6,316 bases of DNA, taken from an uncultured Bacillaceae bacterium (GTDB lineage Bacteria > Bacillota > Bacilli > Bacillales > Caldibacillaceae). Location of the stretch: assembly GCA_937983015.1 (NCBI GenBank), contig CALKAK010000168.1:1-6316 (forward strand), in the 5' to 3' direction. Below the pieces are notes generated by a model. That model saw nothing but the letters and a program-made list of their open reading frames with translations, had not been told where the DNA came from and made no database searches. Made by a program: the position numbers and the translations under genes. Numbering within the stretch: the stretch's first letter is position 1; each line of letters begins with the position of its first letter. This document shows positions 1 through 5,521 of this stretch, in pieces.

Positions 1-80
1 GCTCAAATGAATAAACAGGGTCTTACTTCGTCTTGTTCAGTTTTCAAGGTTCGATTTGCAATTCGTGATTCCCAACAACA
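1..80 (-). other. Leader of an rRNA operon running out of the window
   Basis: Read on the minus strand, this stretch lies downstream of two tandem sigma-A promoters. It contains the block CCTTGAAAACTGAACAAG (about 33-50), which resembles the conserved leader found before 16S rRNA genes of Bacillus and relatives, including the boxA-like antitermination region. No mature 16S sequence is reached, so the gene must start to the left of position 1. B. subtilis has an rRNA operon next to ybaN (pdaB) in the same relative orientation, which supports the reading. The assignment rests on leader resemblance and context. Confidence 0.7.
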
Positions 81-86
81 AAATTT

Positions 87-115
87 ATATTATCATGTTT
101 TGAAGTGTCCGTCAA
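87..115 (-). promoter_or_regulatory. rRNA operon promoter P2 (sigma-A)
   Basis: On the minus strand, TTGACG (110-115) is followed after 17 bases by TAATAT (87-92). An overlapping alternative -10, GATAAT at 89-94, would give a 15-base spacer. The site lies about 70 bases downstream of a stronger promoter in the same direction, the tandem P1/P2 arrangement typical of Bacillus rRNA operons. Transcription would start near position 80. Confidence 0.65.
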
Positions 116-148
116 GATTTTTTGGTTTTTTCTTCATCATCCTGACGG
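109..148. repeat. Imperfect inverted repeat overlapping the P2 -35 box
   Basis: CCGTCAAGA (109-117) and TCCTGACGG (140-148) form a 9-base inverted repeat with one mismatch, separated by 22 bases. The left arm includes the -35 box of P2, and the right arm lies just downstream of P1. In a P1 transcript it could fold as a hairpin. In DNA it could be an operator-like dyad. It may also be chance. Confidence 0.4.
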
Positions 149-156
149 CATATAGA

Positions 157-185
157 ATTATAATATGGATTTATATAAAAGTCAA
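157..185 (-). promoter_or_regulatory. rRNA operon promoter P1 (sigma-A)
   Basis: On the minus strand, TTGACT (180-185), a 17-base AT-rich spacer and a perfect TATAAT (157-162) form a near-consensus sigma-A promoter. The upstream side (186-215) is rich in A/T tracts, which could act as an UP-like element. It points towards the rRNA leader and away from pdaB. Confidence 0.75.
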
Positions 186-402
186 TAATTTTTAGGAACA
201 ACTTTTTAACTTGTTTAAACGGTTAAGCATCTTGTTCTTTTCTTCAAAAATCAACGATTCCATTACCGATTTTTCCAGCCACGTTTATTTCATTCCCATT
301 GTTTACTACTAGCCATTTACAGGCCAGTAAGATTTTATTCGAATGTTTTCTTGATAATTTTATTTCATCTCACACCGTTTACAGACTTGTATCAGGATAC
401 GG
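186..402. other. Intergenic spacer between divergent rrn and pdaB
   Basis: AT-rich, with no supported coding sequence. Two weak dyads are visible: TTACT/AGTAA (303-307 and 326-330) enclosing GCC/GGC, and GTATC-AG-GATAC (389-400). Neither has a recognisable function. The spacer probably carries upstream activating sequence for the rRNA promoters on one side and for pdaB on the other. Confidence 0.6.
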
Positions 403-431
403 TTATAAACCTACTTTGTCATGCATAGTTT
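403..431 (+). promoter_or_regulatory. Candidate sigma-E-type promoter of pdaB
   Basis: TTATAAA (403-409) and CATAGTTT (424-431), separated by 14 bases, resemble the sigma-E -35 (TCATATT-like) and -10 (CATACAnT-like) elements. The -10 matches about six of eight positions and the -35 is weaker. The implied start near 438 leaves a short leader ahead of the Shine-Dalgarno at 450-456. B. subtilis pdaB is a sporulation gene, as I recall under sigma-E, which favours this reading. Confidence 0.35.
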
Positions 432-463
432 GATATAGATATATTGGACGAGGTGACCACAAG

Positions 464-1216
464 ATGAGGGATATTTTCATCGTCATAAATGGAAGGAAAA
501 TTAAAAATTATAGTGTCGTCATTTTCACCGCTTTAGTTACCGCTTGGTTAATATTTGTCCAAAACAATTCATTTCCTGCTATGAAGCAAATTTCCGAACC
601 GGTTGCACTATATAAGGGAAAAAAAGGAGTTGCATTAACATTTAACATTACTTGGGGAGATACGCAAGCTGAATTAATCATTGATCAACTGAAAAAAAAC
701 GATGTAACCGCAGCTACCTTCTTTCTTTCAGGGGCTTGGGCGGAAAGAAATCCTGATTTAGTAAAAAAAATTAACGAAGCCGGATTTGAAATTGGCCTAC
801 TCGGTTACAATTATCTTGATTATGAAGAACTTGAAGATAGCCAAATACGTCGTGATATCCGCCGGGCGGAGGAAGTTTTTCGGAAACAGAATATTAAAAT
901 TGAAAAAATTCTCCGGGCACCCACGGGGTATTTCGATAAAAGGCTCGTCGAAATTGCAGAAAGCATGGGGTATACAGTCATTCACTGGAGCATCAACACT
1001 AATGATTGGAAAAATCCAGGTGTAGAAGAAATTATAAATTCAGTTAGCCCGGTCAAAAATGGCGATATTATTCTCCTCCATGCTTCTGATTCAGCTTTGC
1101 AAACGCCGATCGCTTTGCCGGAAATTATAAAAATGATCCAAAACAAAAAATTACAGCTCGTTACAGTATCGGAAATGTTAGTTGAAGGCGAAGTAGAAAC
1201 AAAAGAAATTGAATAA
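464..1216 (+). CDS. pdaB: PdaB, sporulation polysaccharide deacetylase family protein
   Basis: This 250-residue protein belongs to the NodB-homology (carbohydrate esterase 4) family and closely resembles B. subtilis PdaB (YbaN), which is needed to keep spores dormant late in sporulation; its exact reaction is not settled. A membrane anchor or signal segment spans about residues 16-32, and the NodB domain runs from about 54 to 240. Motif 1 reads LTFNITWGD (58-66). Other PdaB proteins have TFDISWGD, so the Asp at the catalytic-base position is Asn61 here. The usual HxxxH metal motif is absent (LLGYNYLDY, 112-120), as in other PdaB proteins. Later motifs LRAPTGYF (150-157), NDW (180-182) and LLHASD (204-209) are present. 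The ATG follows GAGGTGA (450-456) at 7 bases. It is divergent from the rRNA promoters and convergent with kbaA. Family membership is secure; catalytic activity is doubtful. Confidence 0.93.
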   Translation: MRDIFIVINGRKIKNYSVVIFTALVTAWLIFVQNNSFPAMKQISEPVALYKGKKGVALTFNITWGDTQAELIIDQLKKNDVTAATFFLSGAWAERNPDLVKKINEAGFEIGLLGYNYLDYEELEDSQIRRDIRRAEEVFRKQNIKIEKILRAPTGYFDKRLVEIAESMGYTVIHWSINTNDWKNPGVEEIINSVSPVKNGDIILLHASDSALQTPIALPEIIKMIQNKKLQLVTVSEMLVEGEVETKEIE

Positions 1217-1258
1217 AAAGAAATGGTTAATTTTATCTCACAAATTCAAGAATAAATC

Positions 1259-1288
1259 CCCTGCCCATTACGTTAACGATTGGCAGGG
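1259..1288. terminator. Hairpin between convergent pdaB and kbaA, weak terminator
   Basis: CCCTGCC (1259-1265) pairs perfectly with GGCAGGG (1282-1288) around a loop that contains the palindrome CGTTAACG. Neither side has a strong T-run. The minus-strand side (GGATTTATTCTT) is slightly more T-rich, so it may serve kbaA more than pdaB. The position between two convergent stop codons fits termination, but it is not a canonical intrinsic terminator. Confidence 0.45.
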
Positions 1289-1377
1289 AAGAACTGCATT
1301 ATTTGGTCAAAAACATAAAATATATACGTTCTGATGTTTACGGAACCAGGGACAAAACCTTTATTGATGAGGTATTT

Positions 1378-2022
1378 TTATTTTAGTTCAATTATTTTTT
1401 CTTTTTGTTTCATTAGTCGTTCTTGCTTTGATTTTTCGATAAACTTGGGTAACACAAGCAATTGATAAGCATTGCAAGCAATTAGGGGATAAATCATCAA
1501 GTGTAACCATACTGGATCATTCAATCGTAAAGCAGGAAACCATTCGATAATGGTAATAACGACCATAAAGAACAGTGACGGAATAAATACTGCCTTCTTT
1601 TCGGCCAGTTTCATTTTCACGAAAGCAATTGCTAATCCGACAAGTAAAATCAAAGCTGCCACTAAAACATATGAATAAATAGAGTCACCTTCATTCGCAA
1701 AAATGATATAGCGAAAATATACGAGATCAAACAAAGCAAAGGCTATAAGGCCAACTTGTATTGGAATCCATAACGTTCGAAAAAAACCCAGTCCTAAACG
1801 ATGGACCATCAAATAGGCCAAATACCCCATTTGACTGATCACGCTAAACAAAAATCCCATTCCCAAATACCATAAACTAACGAAAAACAGCTCACCCGCT
1901 TCAAATCCCATAAAGGAACCACCTTTTTCAAACCACTGAATCAATAAGCCGACAAAAACAGTAATGAGACCGCCGACAAGCATGGTTCGTACGAACATTC
2001 TACTCCAATATTTTATGCTCAC
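1378..2022 (-). CDS. kbaA: KbaA, KinB-signalling pathway activator
   Basis: This 214-residue integral membrane protein has about six predicted helices (near residues 11-30, 46-70, 83-105, 117-137, 145-165, 171-190) and a short Lys/Glu-rich cytoplasmic tail (193-214). In B. subtilis, KbaA is required for the sensor kinase KinB to feed phosphate into the sporulation phosphorelay; the molecular mechanism is unclear. Identification rests on topology, size (about 200 residues in B. subtilis) and position between gerD and pdaB in the same relative strands. The start is GTG at 2020-2022, preceded by a GGGGGA Shine-Dalgarno about 7 bases upstream. An in-frame stop closes the frame about 24 bases above the GTG and no in-frame ATG lies between. 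It is divergent from gerD and convergent with pdaB. I see no convincing sigma-A promoter in the short divergent gap. Confidence 0.87.
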   Translation of the reverse strand: MSIKYWSRMFVRTMLVGGLITVFVGLLIQWFEKGGSFMGFEAGELFFVSLWYLGMGFLFSVISQMGYLAYLMVHRLGLGFFRTLWIPIQVGLIAFALFDLVYFRYIIFANEGDSIYSYVLVAALILLVGLAIAFVKMKLAEKKAVFIPSLFFMVVITIIEWFPALRLNDPVWLHLMIYPLIACNAYQLLVLPKFIEKSKQERLMKQKEKIIELK

Positions 2023-2121
2023 AGCCCATCCCCCAGCATTAACGTGTTATTATCGGAAAATAAATAATTCTCCTATAATTGTACATTCACTACCTTGAAA
2101 ATTCTACATATTCGCTCACCC

Positions 2122-2150
2122 GAATAATTTGCATGAAACATTCCAACCTA
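2122..2150 (+). promoter_or_regulatory. Candidate sigma-G-type promoter of gerD
   Basis: GAATA (2122-2126) and CAACCTA (2144-2150), separated by 17 bases, resemble forespore sigma-G elements (-35 near GHATR, -10 near CATnnTA). The -10 matches five of seven positions. The implied start near 2157 leaves a short leader before the AAAGGAG Shine-Dalgarno at 2168-2174. gerD is a forespore gene under sigma-G in B. subtilis, so the placement fits. Confidence 0.4.
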
Positions 2151-2182
2151 TATATGAAATAAAAAAGAAAGGAGCAAATAAC

Positions 2183-2752
2183 ATGAAAAGGAAACTTTGG
2201 CAGATGCTCCTGTTTATAACATGTTTCCTTACCATCGTCAGTTGTTCCACGATGGATGATGAAACCAGTAAAATGAATTATGAAGAAACCAAAAAAATGG
2301 TTGTTGATATATTAAAAACAGATGATGGTAAAAAGGCGATAAAAGAAATATTGGCGGATCATGAAATGAAACAAGAACTGGTGCTTGAGCATTCGGCTGT
2401 TTCCGAGGCAATAACAGAAGTTCTTCTTTCAGACAAAGGTAAAGATTTTTGGAAAAAGTCCTTTGCGGATCCTGAATTCGCCAAAACTTTTGCAGACAGT
2501 ATGAAGAAAGAACAAGAAGAATTAAGCAAAAATTTGTTAAACGATCCGGAATACCGGCAAAAGTTGATCGAAATCATGCAAGATCCCGAAGTGGAAAAGG
2601 AAATCACAAACTTATTAAAAAGTAATGAATACCGCTCCCACTTACAATCAGTGATCACCGAAACTTTAGAATCCCCGGTCTTCCAGGCTAAAATTCAGGA
2701 AATCCTGTTAAAGGCGGCTAGCAAACAAGCTAAGGGTGAAGAAGAGAAATAA
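2183..2752 (+). CDS. gerD: GerD, spore germination lipoprotein (germinosome scaffold)
   Basis: This 189-residue lipoprotein is needed for clustering of nutrient germinant receptors into the germinosome in the spore inner membrane. The start is the ATG at 2183, which has AAAGGAG at 2168-2174 with an 8-base spacer; an in-frame ATG at 2129 lacks such a site and would put 18 residues ahead of the signal peptide. Residues 1-20 are a lipoprotein signal ending in lipobox IVSC, with Cys21 as the lipidated residue. The mature part is almost entirely helical and charged. It contains the segment KKMVVDILKTDDGKKAIKE (37-55), very close to B. subtilis GerD (about 185 residues), and several D-P-E/x-Y-type repeats (around 95-100, 121-125, 134-137). 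Known GerD structures are trimeric helical bundles. It ends at a shared terminator with salA. Confidence 0.95.
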   Translation: MKRKLWQMLLFITCFLTIVSCSTMDDETSKMNYEETKKMVVDILKTDDGKKAIKEILADHEMKQELVLEHSAVSEAITEVLLSDKGKDFWKKSFADPEFAKTFADSMKKEQEELSKNLLNDPEYRQKLIEIMQDPEVEKEITNLLKSNEYRSHLQSVITETLESPVFQAKIQEILLKAASKQAKGEEEK

Positions 2753-2757
2753 AAAGA

Positions 2758-2784
2758 CCAACTGCATCTGCAGTTGGCTTTTTT
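2758..2784. terminator. Bidirectional intrinsic terminator shared by gerD and salA
   Basis: CCAACTGCA (2758-2766) and TGCAGTTGG (2769-2777) form a perfect 9-base stem. It is followed on the plus strand by C and six Ts (2779-2784), and preceded by an A-rich run (2751-2755) that acts as a T-run on the minus strand. It starts 5 bases after the gerD stop and lies 7 bases beyond the salA stop. Confidence 0.92.
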
Positions 2785-2791
2785 AAGGAAT

Positions 2792-3883
2792 TTATTGAGC
2801 AAAAGGGCTAACCTTTTCTTCGCTTTTTTCTTCGAAACGTTCGATGATCTTTTCGGCAATATTAAAATAAATTTTCCCGATCGGATGATCGATTTGATAA
2901 ACTGAAGGTGCAAAATCATCATCGTCCCAATAAGGTTGTTCTAAAGGAATTTGTCCTAACAACGGAACATTCAATTCTTCGGCGAGTTTCTTTCCACCAC
3001 CGCGGCCAAATACATATTCTTTTTCTCCAGATTTTGTCTCGTAATAGGACATATTTTCAATGACACCAATAATTTCATGTTTCGTTTGTATCGCCATCGT
3101 TCCCGCTCTACTGGCAACAAAAGCAGACGTCGGGTGTGGAGTTGTAACGATGATTTCCTTGCTTTTCGGCAACATCTGATGGACATCTAAAGCCACATCA
3201 CCGGTTCCGGGAGGTAAGTCGATCAACAAGTATTCAAGATCGTCTCCCCAATTAACTTCTTTAAAAAAGTTATTTAACATCTTCCCGAGCATCGGTCCCC
3301 GCCAAATTACCGGGGAATTATCTTGGACAAAAAATGCCATAGAAATAACTCTTACACCGAACCGTTCAACCGGTATGATTTTGTTATCCTTTACTTGTGG
3401 ACGATCGATAATGCCCATCATATCCGGCACACTAAATCCGTAAATGTCAGCATCAAGTAAACCCACTTTTTTCCCTAATCGGGCGAGATTTACTGCGAGG
3501 TTCACGGCTACAGTTGACTTACCAACGCCACCTTTTCCACTGGCGATCGCAATCACGATCGTCTTATCATTGGCTAAATAACCTTGCCCGCCATCAACCC
3601 CAACGGGCCGGAATTTCTCGACGATATCAATTGGCAGCTGGGCAAAGCGGATACCGACAGTATGGGCACCGGCTGCTTTTAATTGCTTAACGATTTGTGA
3701 TTGAATAGCAAATTGCTCTCTTCCGTTCAATTTGCCGATCGCCACTTTAACACTTACGTGAGGTTTTCCTTCAATCTCTTTTACAGAGAGTTCCATTAGG
3801 CCATTCGTTTCACCGATTGTTCTTTGTAAAAAAGGATCTTCGATACGGTTGATGATTTCTCGTGCCTTTTCTAGTGTGATCAT
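2792..3883 (-). CDS. salA: SalA, Mrp/NBP35-family P-loop ATPase regulator
   Basis: This 363-residue protein has an N-terminal DUF59/MIP18-like domain (about 1-95) and a MinD/Mrp-type ATPase domain. Visible motifs are the deviant Walker A GKGGVGKS (116-123), DADIYG (144-149) and the Walker B region LLIDLPPGTGD (219-229). It matches B. subtilis SalA (YbaL, about 352 residues), which represses scoC and so favours extracellular protease expression. The FAPSVY motif ends at Tyr329, which appears to correspond to the tyrosine reported as phosphorylated by PtkA. The protein contains no cysteine, so it lacks the CxxC used by Mrp/ApbC iron-sulfur carriers. I chose the ATG at 3881-3883 because AAAGGTGG lies 7 bases upstream; an upstream in-frame ATG at 3902-3904 would put that site inside the gene. 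It lies downstream of cwlD on the same strand with a 91-base gap and its own candidate promoter. Confidence 0.94.
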   Translation of the reverse strand: MITLEKAREIINRIEDPFLQRTIGETNGLMELSVKEIEGKPHVSVKVAIGKLNGREQFAIQSQIVKQLKAAGAHTVGIRFAQLPIDIVEKFRPVGVDGGQGYLANDKTIVIAIASGKGGVGKSTVAVNLAVNLARLGKKVGLLDADIYGFSVPDMMGIIDRPQVKDNKIIPVERFGVRVISMAFFVQDNSPVIWRGPMLGKMLNNFFKEVNWGDDLEYLLIDLPPGTGDVALDVHQMLPKSKEIIVTTPHPTSAFVASRAGTMAIQTKHEIIGVIENMSYYETKSGEKEYVFGRGGGKKLAEELNVPLLGQIPLEQPYWDDDDFAPSVYQIDHPIGKIYFNIAEKIIERFEEKSEEKVSPFAQ

Positions 3884-3913
3884 TTTCATTCCACCTTTAG
3901 TCATGCTAACTTC

Positions 3914-3942
3914 ATTATATAGAAATTATCGTAGAATCTCTA
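3914..3942 (-). promoter_or_regulatory. Candidate sigma-A promoter of salA
   Basis: On the minus strand, TAGAGA (3937-3942), a 17-base spacer and a perfect TATAAT (3914-3919) sit just upstream of salA. The -35 box matches four of six consensus positions. Transcription would begin near 3907, leaving a leader of about 24 bases that includes the AAAGGTGG ribosome-binding site. No clear terminator separates it from cwlD, so read-through may also contribute. Confidence 0.5.
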
Positions 3943-3974
3943 TAAATAAATCTTTGCAAGTCTTACTCAAAGGT

Positions 3975-4706
3975 TTATTCGTTACTACCGCTCTTCTCAA
4001 TCCGATCTTTTTCCTCAGTAAAATAACGCATGACACCTTGATAAATCGCAGCAGCAATCTTTTCTTGATAATCATCCCGTATTAACAATTCCCGTTCAGC
4101 GGGATTCGATAAAAAACCAACCTCCACCAGCGCACCGGGCTTTTTAACACTTTTTACTAAATACACATGTTCAATTGGTTTAGCAACCCGTTTAGTATTT
4201 TCCAAGTTTTCACGCAACTCCTCTTGAATCAATTCGGCAAATACTTTATTTTCCAGATATCTCGTGCTATAGAAAGTTTGTGCTCCGTACCAGCGCGGAG
4301 AAGGCATGGAATTTAAATGAATACTGATAAATAGTTCCGCTTCCGATTCATTAATCATTTCCACCCTGCGCTGGAGATCCTCTCTCTTTCTCCTGCTCAA
4401 TCCTTTTGTTGTTGAATTAGCCAAATCCGTATCCTCTTCCCGTGTCATTAAAACGAGGGCACCTTGCTGCTGTAAATAATCACGGAGCTTGATGGCGATA
4501 TTCAAGGCGATGTCTTTTTCAATCGCCTCGCCATGCTCCGCTCCCCCGTCCGGTCCACCATGGCCGGGATCAAGGTAAATGATTTTTCCACTCAAAGGGA
4601 GACTCCAGGAACTCGCTGGGAATAAATTGAATTGCTGATTTTGAATCGCTAACAGAATCACTCCTATAACGATTAATGAGGCCAAAAACAAACTCTTGTT
4701 TTGCAA
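3975..4706 (-). CDS. cwlD: CwlD, spore-cortex N-acetylmuramoyl-L-alanine amidase
   Basis: This 243-residue zinc amidase of the Amidase_3 family acts with PdaA to make muramic-delta-lactam in spore cortex, the mark that germination lytic enzymes recognise. CwlD removes the stem peptide from MurNAc. Residues 5-22 form a membrane anchor or signal segment, and the catalytic domain spans about 41-230. Likely zinc ligands are His49 (DPGHGG), Glu63 (IEKD) and His130 (SIHLNS), with Glu195 in VEVGFLSNPAE as the catalytic acid, so the site is complete. Length matches B. subtilis CwlD (about 237). The start is TTG (4704-4706), since no ATG fits. The purine-rich GGGGAGGGAG (4713-4722) lies upstream at suitable spacing, and the TTG sits at the end of an eight-T run. 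ybaK lies upstream on the same strand and salA downstream. Confidence 0.95.
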   Translation of the reverse strand: MQNKSLFLASLIVIGVILLAIQNQQFNLFPASSWSLPLSGKIIYLDPGHGGPDGGAEHGEAIEKDIALNIAIKLRDYLQQQGALVLMTREEDTDLANSTTKGLSRRKREDLQRRVEMINESEAELFISIHLNSMPSPRWYGAQTFYSTRYLENKVFAELIQEELRENLENTKRVAKPIEHVYLVKSVKKPGALVEVGFLSNPAERELLIRDDYQEKIAAAIYQGVMRYFTEEKDRIEKSGSNE

Positions 4707-4719
4707 AAAAAACTCCCTC

Positions 4720-4749
4720 CCCTGTCTCTATATCACTATATGGACAGGG
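4720..4749 (-). repeat. Hairpin abutting the cwlD Shine-Dalgarno
   Basis: On the minus strand, CCCTGTC (4743-4749) can pair with GACAGGG (4720-4726). Inside are a two-base internal mismatch, an additional TATA/TATA stem and a GTGA loop. The 3' arm runs into the cwlD ribosome-binding sequence (4713-4722). The candidate sigma-E -10 box lies within the hairpin. A run of eight Ts starts 7 bases beyond the stem, so it could also act as a weak terminator. Confidence 0.5.
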
Positions 4750-4763
4750 TTCGGGGTTTAGAA
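4735..4763 (-). promoter_or_regulatory. Candidate sigma-E-type promoter of cwlD
   Basis: On the minus strand, CATATAGT (4735-4742) matches the sigma-E -10 consensus CATACAnT at all but one defined position. A poor -35 candidate, TTCTAAA (4757-4763), lies 14 bases upstream. The implied start is near 4728, about 22 bases before the TTG start. cwlD is a sporulation gene in B. subtilis, which supports the idea, but the weak -35 keeps confidence low. Confidence 0.4.
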
Positions 4764-4784
4764 CTTCTTTCCTTTCTGAGAAGG

Positions 4785-5231
4785 TTATAGAAGTTTCATT
4801 TTATATTTCATCTTCCCTTTTAGAAATCCTTCTCGAAACCAATATTCTACTAACCGACTGCACGCATCCAATAAATCGGCCTCAACTTCACGCTCTCTAT
4901 CCTCGTTCACCCAGTAATGAATAAAGTCGGCTAGACCACGGGAGAATAGGGACAATTGTTTTTGCGATCTCCTGTGAATTTCTTCCCAGGGAACACCAAA
5001 ATAGCCAAGTCGACTGAACTGACTGCCAAAAAGAAAAGTTTCTACCGCAATATCATAACATCCTTCTTCGATCGCAAATAACAGGCTCTGACTGGCCATA
5101 AATCCTTGTCAATCAAAAAACCACCGAAAACTCGTTCTTAATGTTTCTATTGATAACTCCCGCATGAGACTTCTCTCAAAGCGAATTTGTCTTTCCCTTC
5201 GTTTTTGCGGAAAAGTTGTAATGACTTTCAC
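4785..5231 (-). pseudogene. ybaK: YbaK (DUF2521 family), interrupted by an in-frame TGA
   Basis: A GTG at 5229-5231, with AAGGGGGA about 6 bases upstream, opens a frame of 148 codons that ends at 4785. This agrees with the roughly 147 residues of B. subtilis YbaK, whose gene sits just upstream of cwlD. Codon 41 (5109-5111) is TGA, splitting the frame into 40 residues (MKVITTFPQ... to WFFD) and a 104-residue part from an ATG at 5097-5099. Both parts are in the same frame, so this is a nonsense change and not a frameshift. The second part ends in GFLKGKMKYKMKLL, a basic tail like those of this family. AAGGA lies only 3 bases before the internal ATG, so weak reinitiation is possible. The function of YbaK is unknown. 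The alternatives are a sequencing error, leaky UGA read-through, or two separately translated pieces. Family assignment rests on position, length and partial resemblance. Confidence 0.72.
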
Positions 5232-5449
5232 GTTGATTCCCCCTTCTCCTATATTTTCTACGCTAACCAGGAGAATCTCCATTTAAGAAATGGCAGTTCT
5301 GGAAATGGTTTCATTCTCTTTACTGTGCTATCGCCACATATTTAAAAAGAGGTTCGACCGATCGGTAATCACCCGAGATTTTCAACGAAAATTTTTAAAA
5401 AGCCCTGCTGTAAAAGAACCATCATTGCGTACCGTAACAATCATACAAG
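5232..5449. other. Intergenic region upstream of ybaK
   Basis: No gene is supported here. A 70-codon plus-strand frame (5290-5502) lacks a ribosome-binding site and runs through the catalase terminator. I find no convincing sigma-A promoter for ybaK. The region holds short palindromes (5270-5293) and a perfect 10-base palindrome, ACCGATCGGT, at 5357-5366. Confidence 0.6.
5270..5293. repeat. Two overlapping palindromes upstream of ybaK
   Basis: GGAGAATCTCC (5270-5280) and CCATTTAAGAAATGG (5279-5293) are both palindromic and share two bases. In a minus-strand transcript they would form two short hairpins that compete for the shared GG. They lie about 40 bases upstream of the ybaK start codon. 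No function is evident. Confidence 0.45.
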
Positions 5450-5450
5450 C

Positions 5451-5480
5451 AAAAAGGGCGTGGACTTGGTATCCACCCCC
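5451..5480 (-). terminator. Intrinsic terminator of the catalase gene
   Basis: On the minus strand, GGG-GTGGA pairs with TCCAC-CCC (5472-5480 with 5456-5464), with one G-G mismatch and a 7-base loop. Five Ts follow (5451-5455). It lies about 41 bases beyond the catalase stop codon. Confidence 0.8.
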
Positions 5481-5521
5481 TGTGATTCCTTACGTGCTTT
5501 AGAAAAAAATTTAAATGATGT

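Noticed and set aside
7..195. Plus-strand 62-codon open frame
   Set aside because: It overlaps the rRNA leader and both rRNA promoters, has no ribosome-binding site and has no recognisable protein features.
1259..1288. Strong rho-independent terminator of pdaB
   Set aside because: The stem is good but no T-run follows on the plus strand, so it is listed only as a weak or shared hairpin.
2129..2182. 18-residue N-terminal extension of GerD
   Set aside because: The ATG at 2129 lacks a ribosome-binding site, and the candidate promoter overlaps it. The lipoprotein signal peptide begins properly at 2183, which has AAAGGAG at good spacing.
3884..3904. Seven-residue N-terminal extension of SalA
   Set aside because: The ribosome-binding site AAAGGTGG would lie inside the coding sequence; it is correctly placed for the ATG at 3881-3883.
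3849..4085. Plus-strand 78-codon open frame
   Set aside because: It lies antisense across the salA start, the salA promoter and the end of cwlD, all of which are well supported.
5109..5111. Selenocysteine at the ybaK TGA
   Set aside because: No strong SECIS-like hairpin was seen immediately after the codon, no redox motif surrounds it, and the family is not known for selenocysteine. A nonsense change is simpler.
5290..5502. Plus-strand 70-codon open frame
   Set aside because: No Shine-Dalgarno sequence. It runs through the catalase terminator hairpin and its composition is unlike a real protein.
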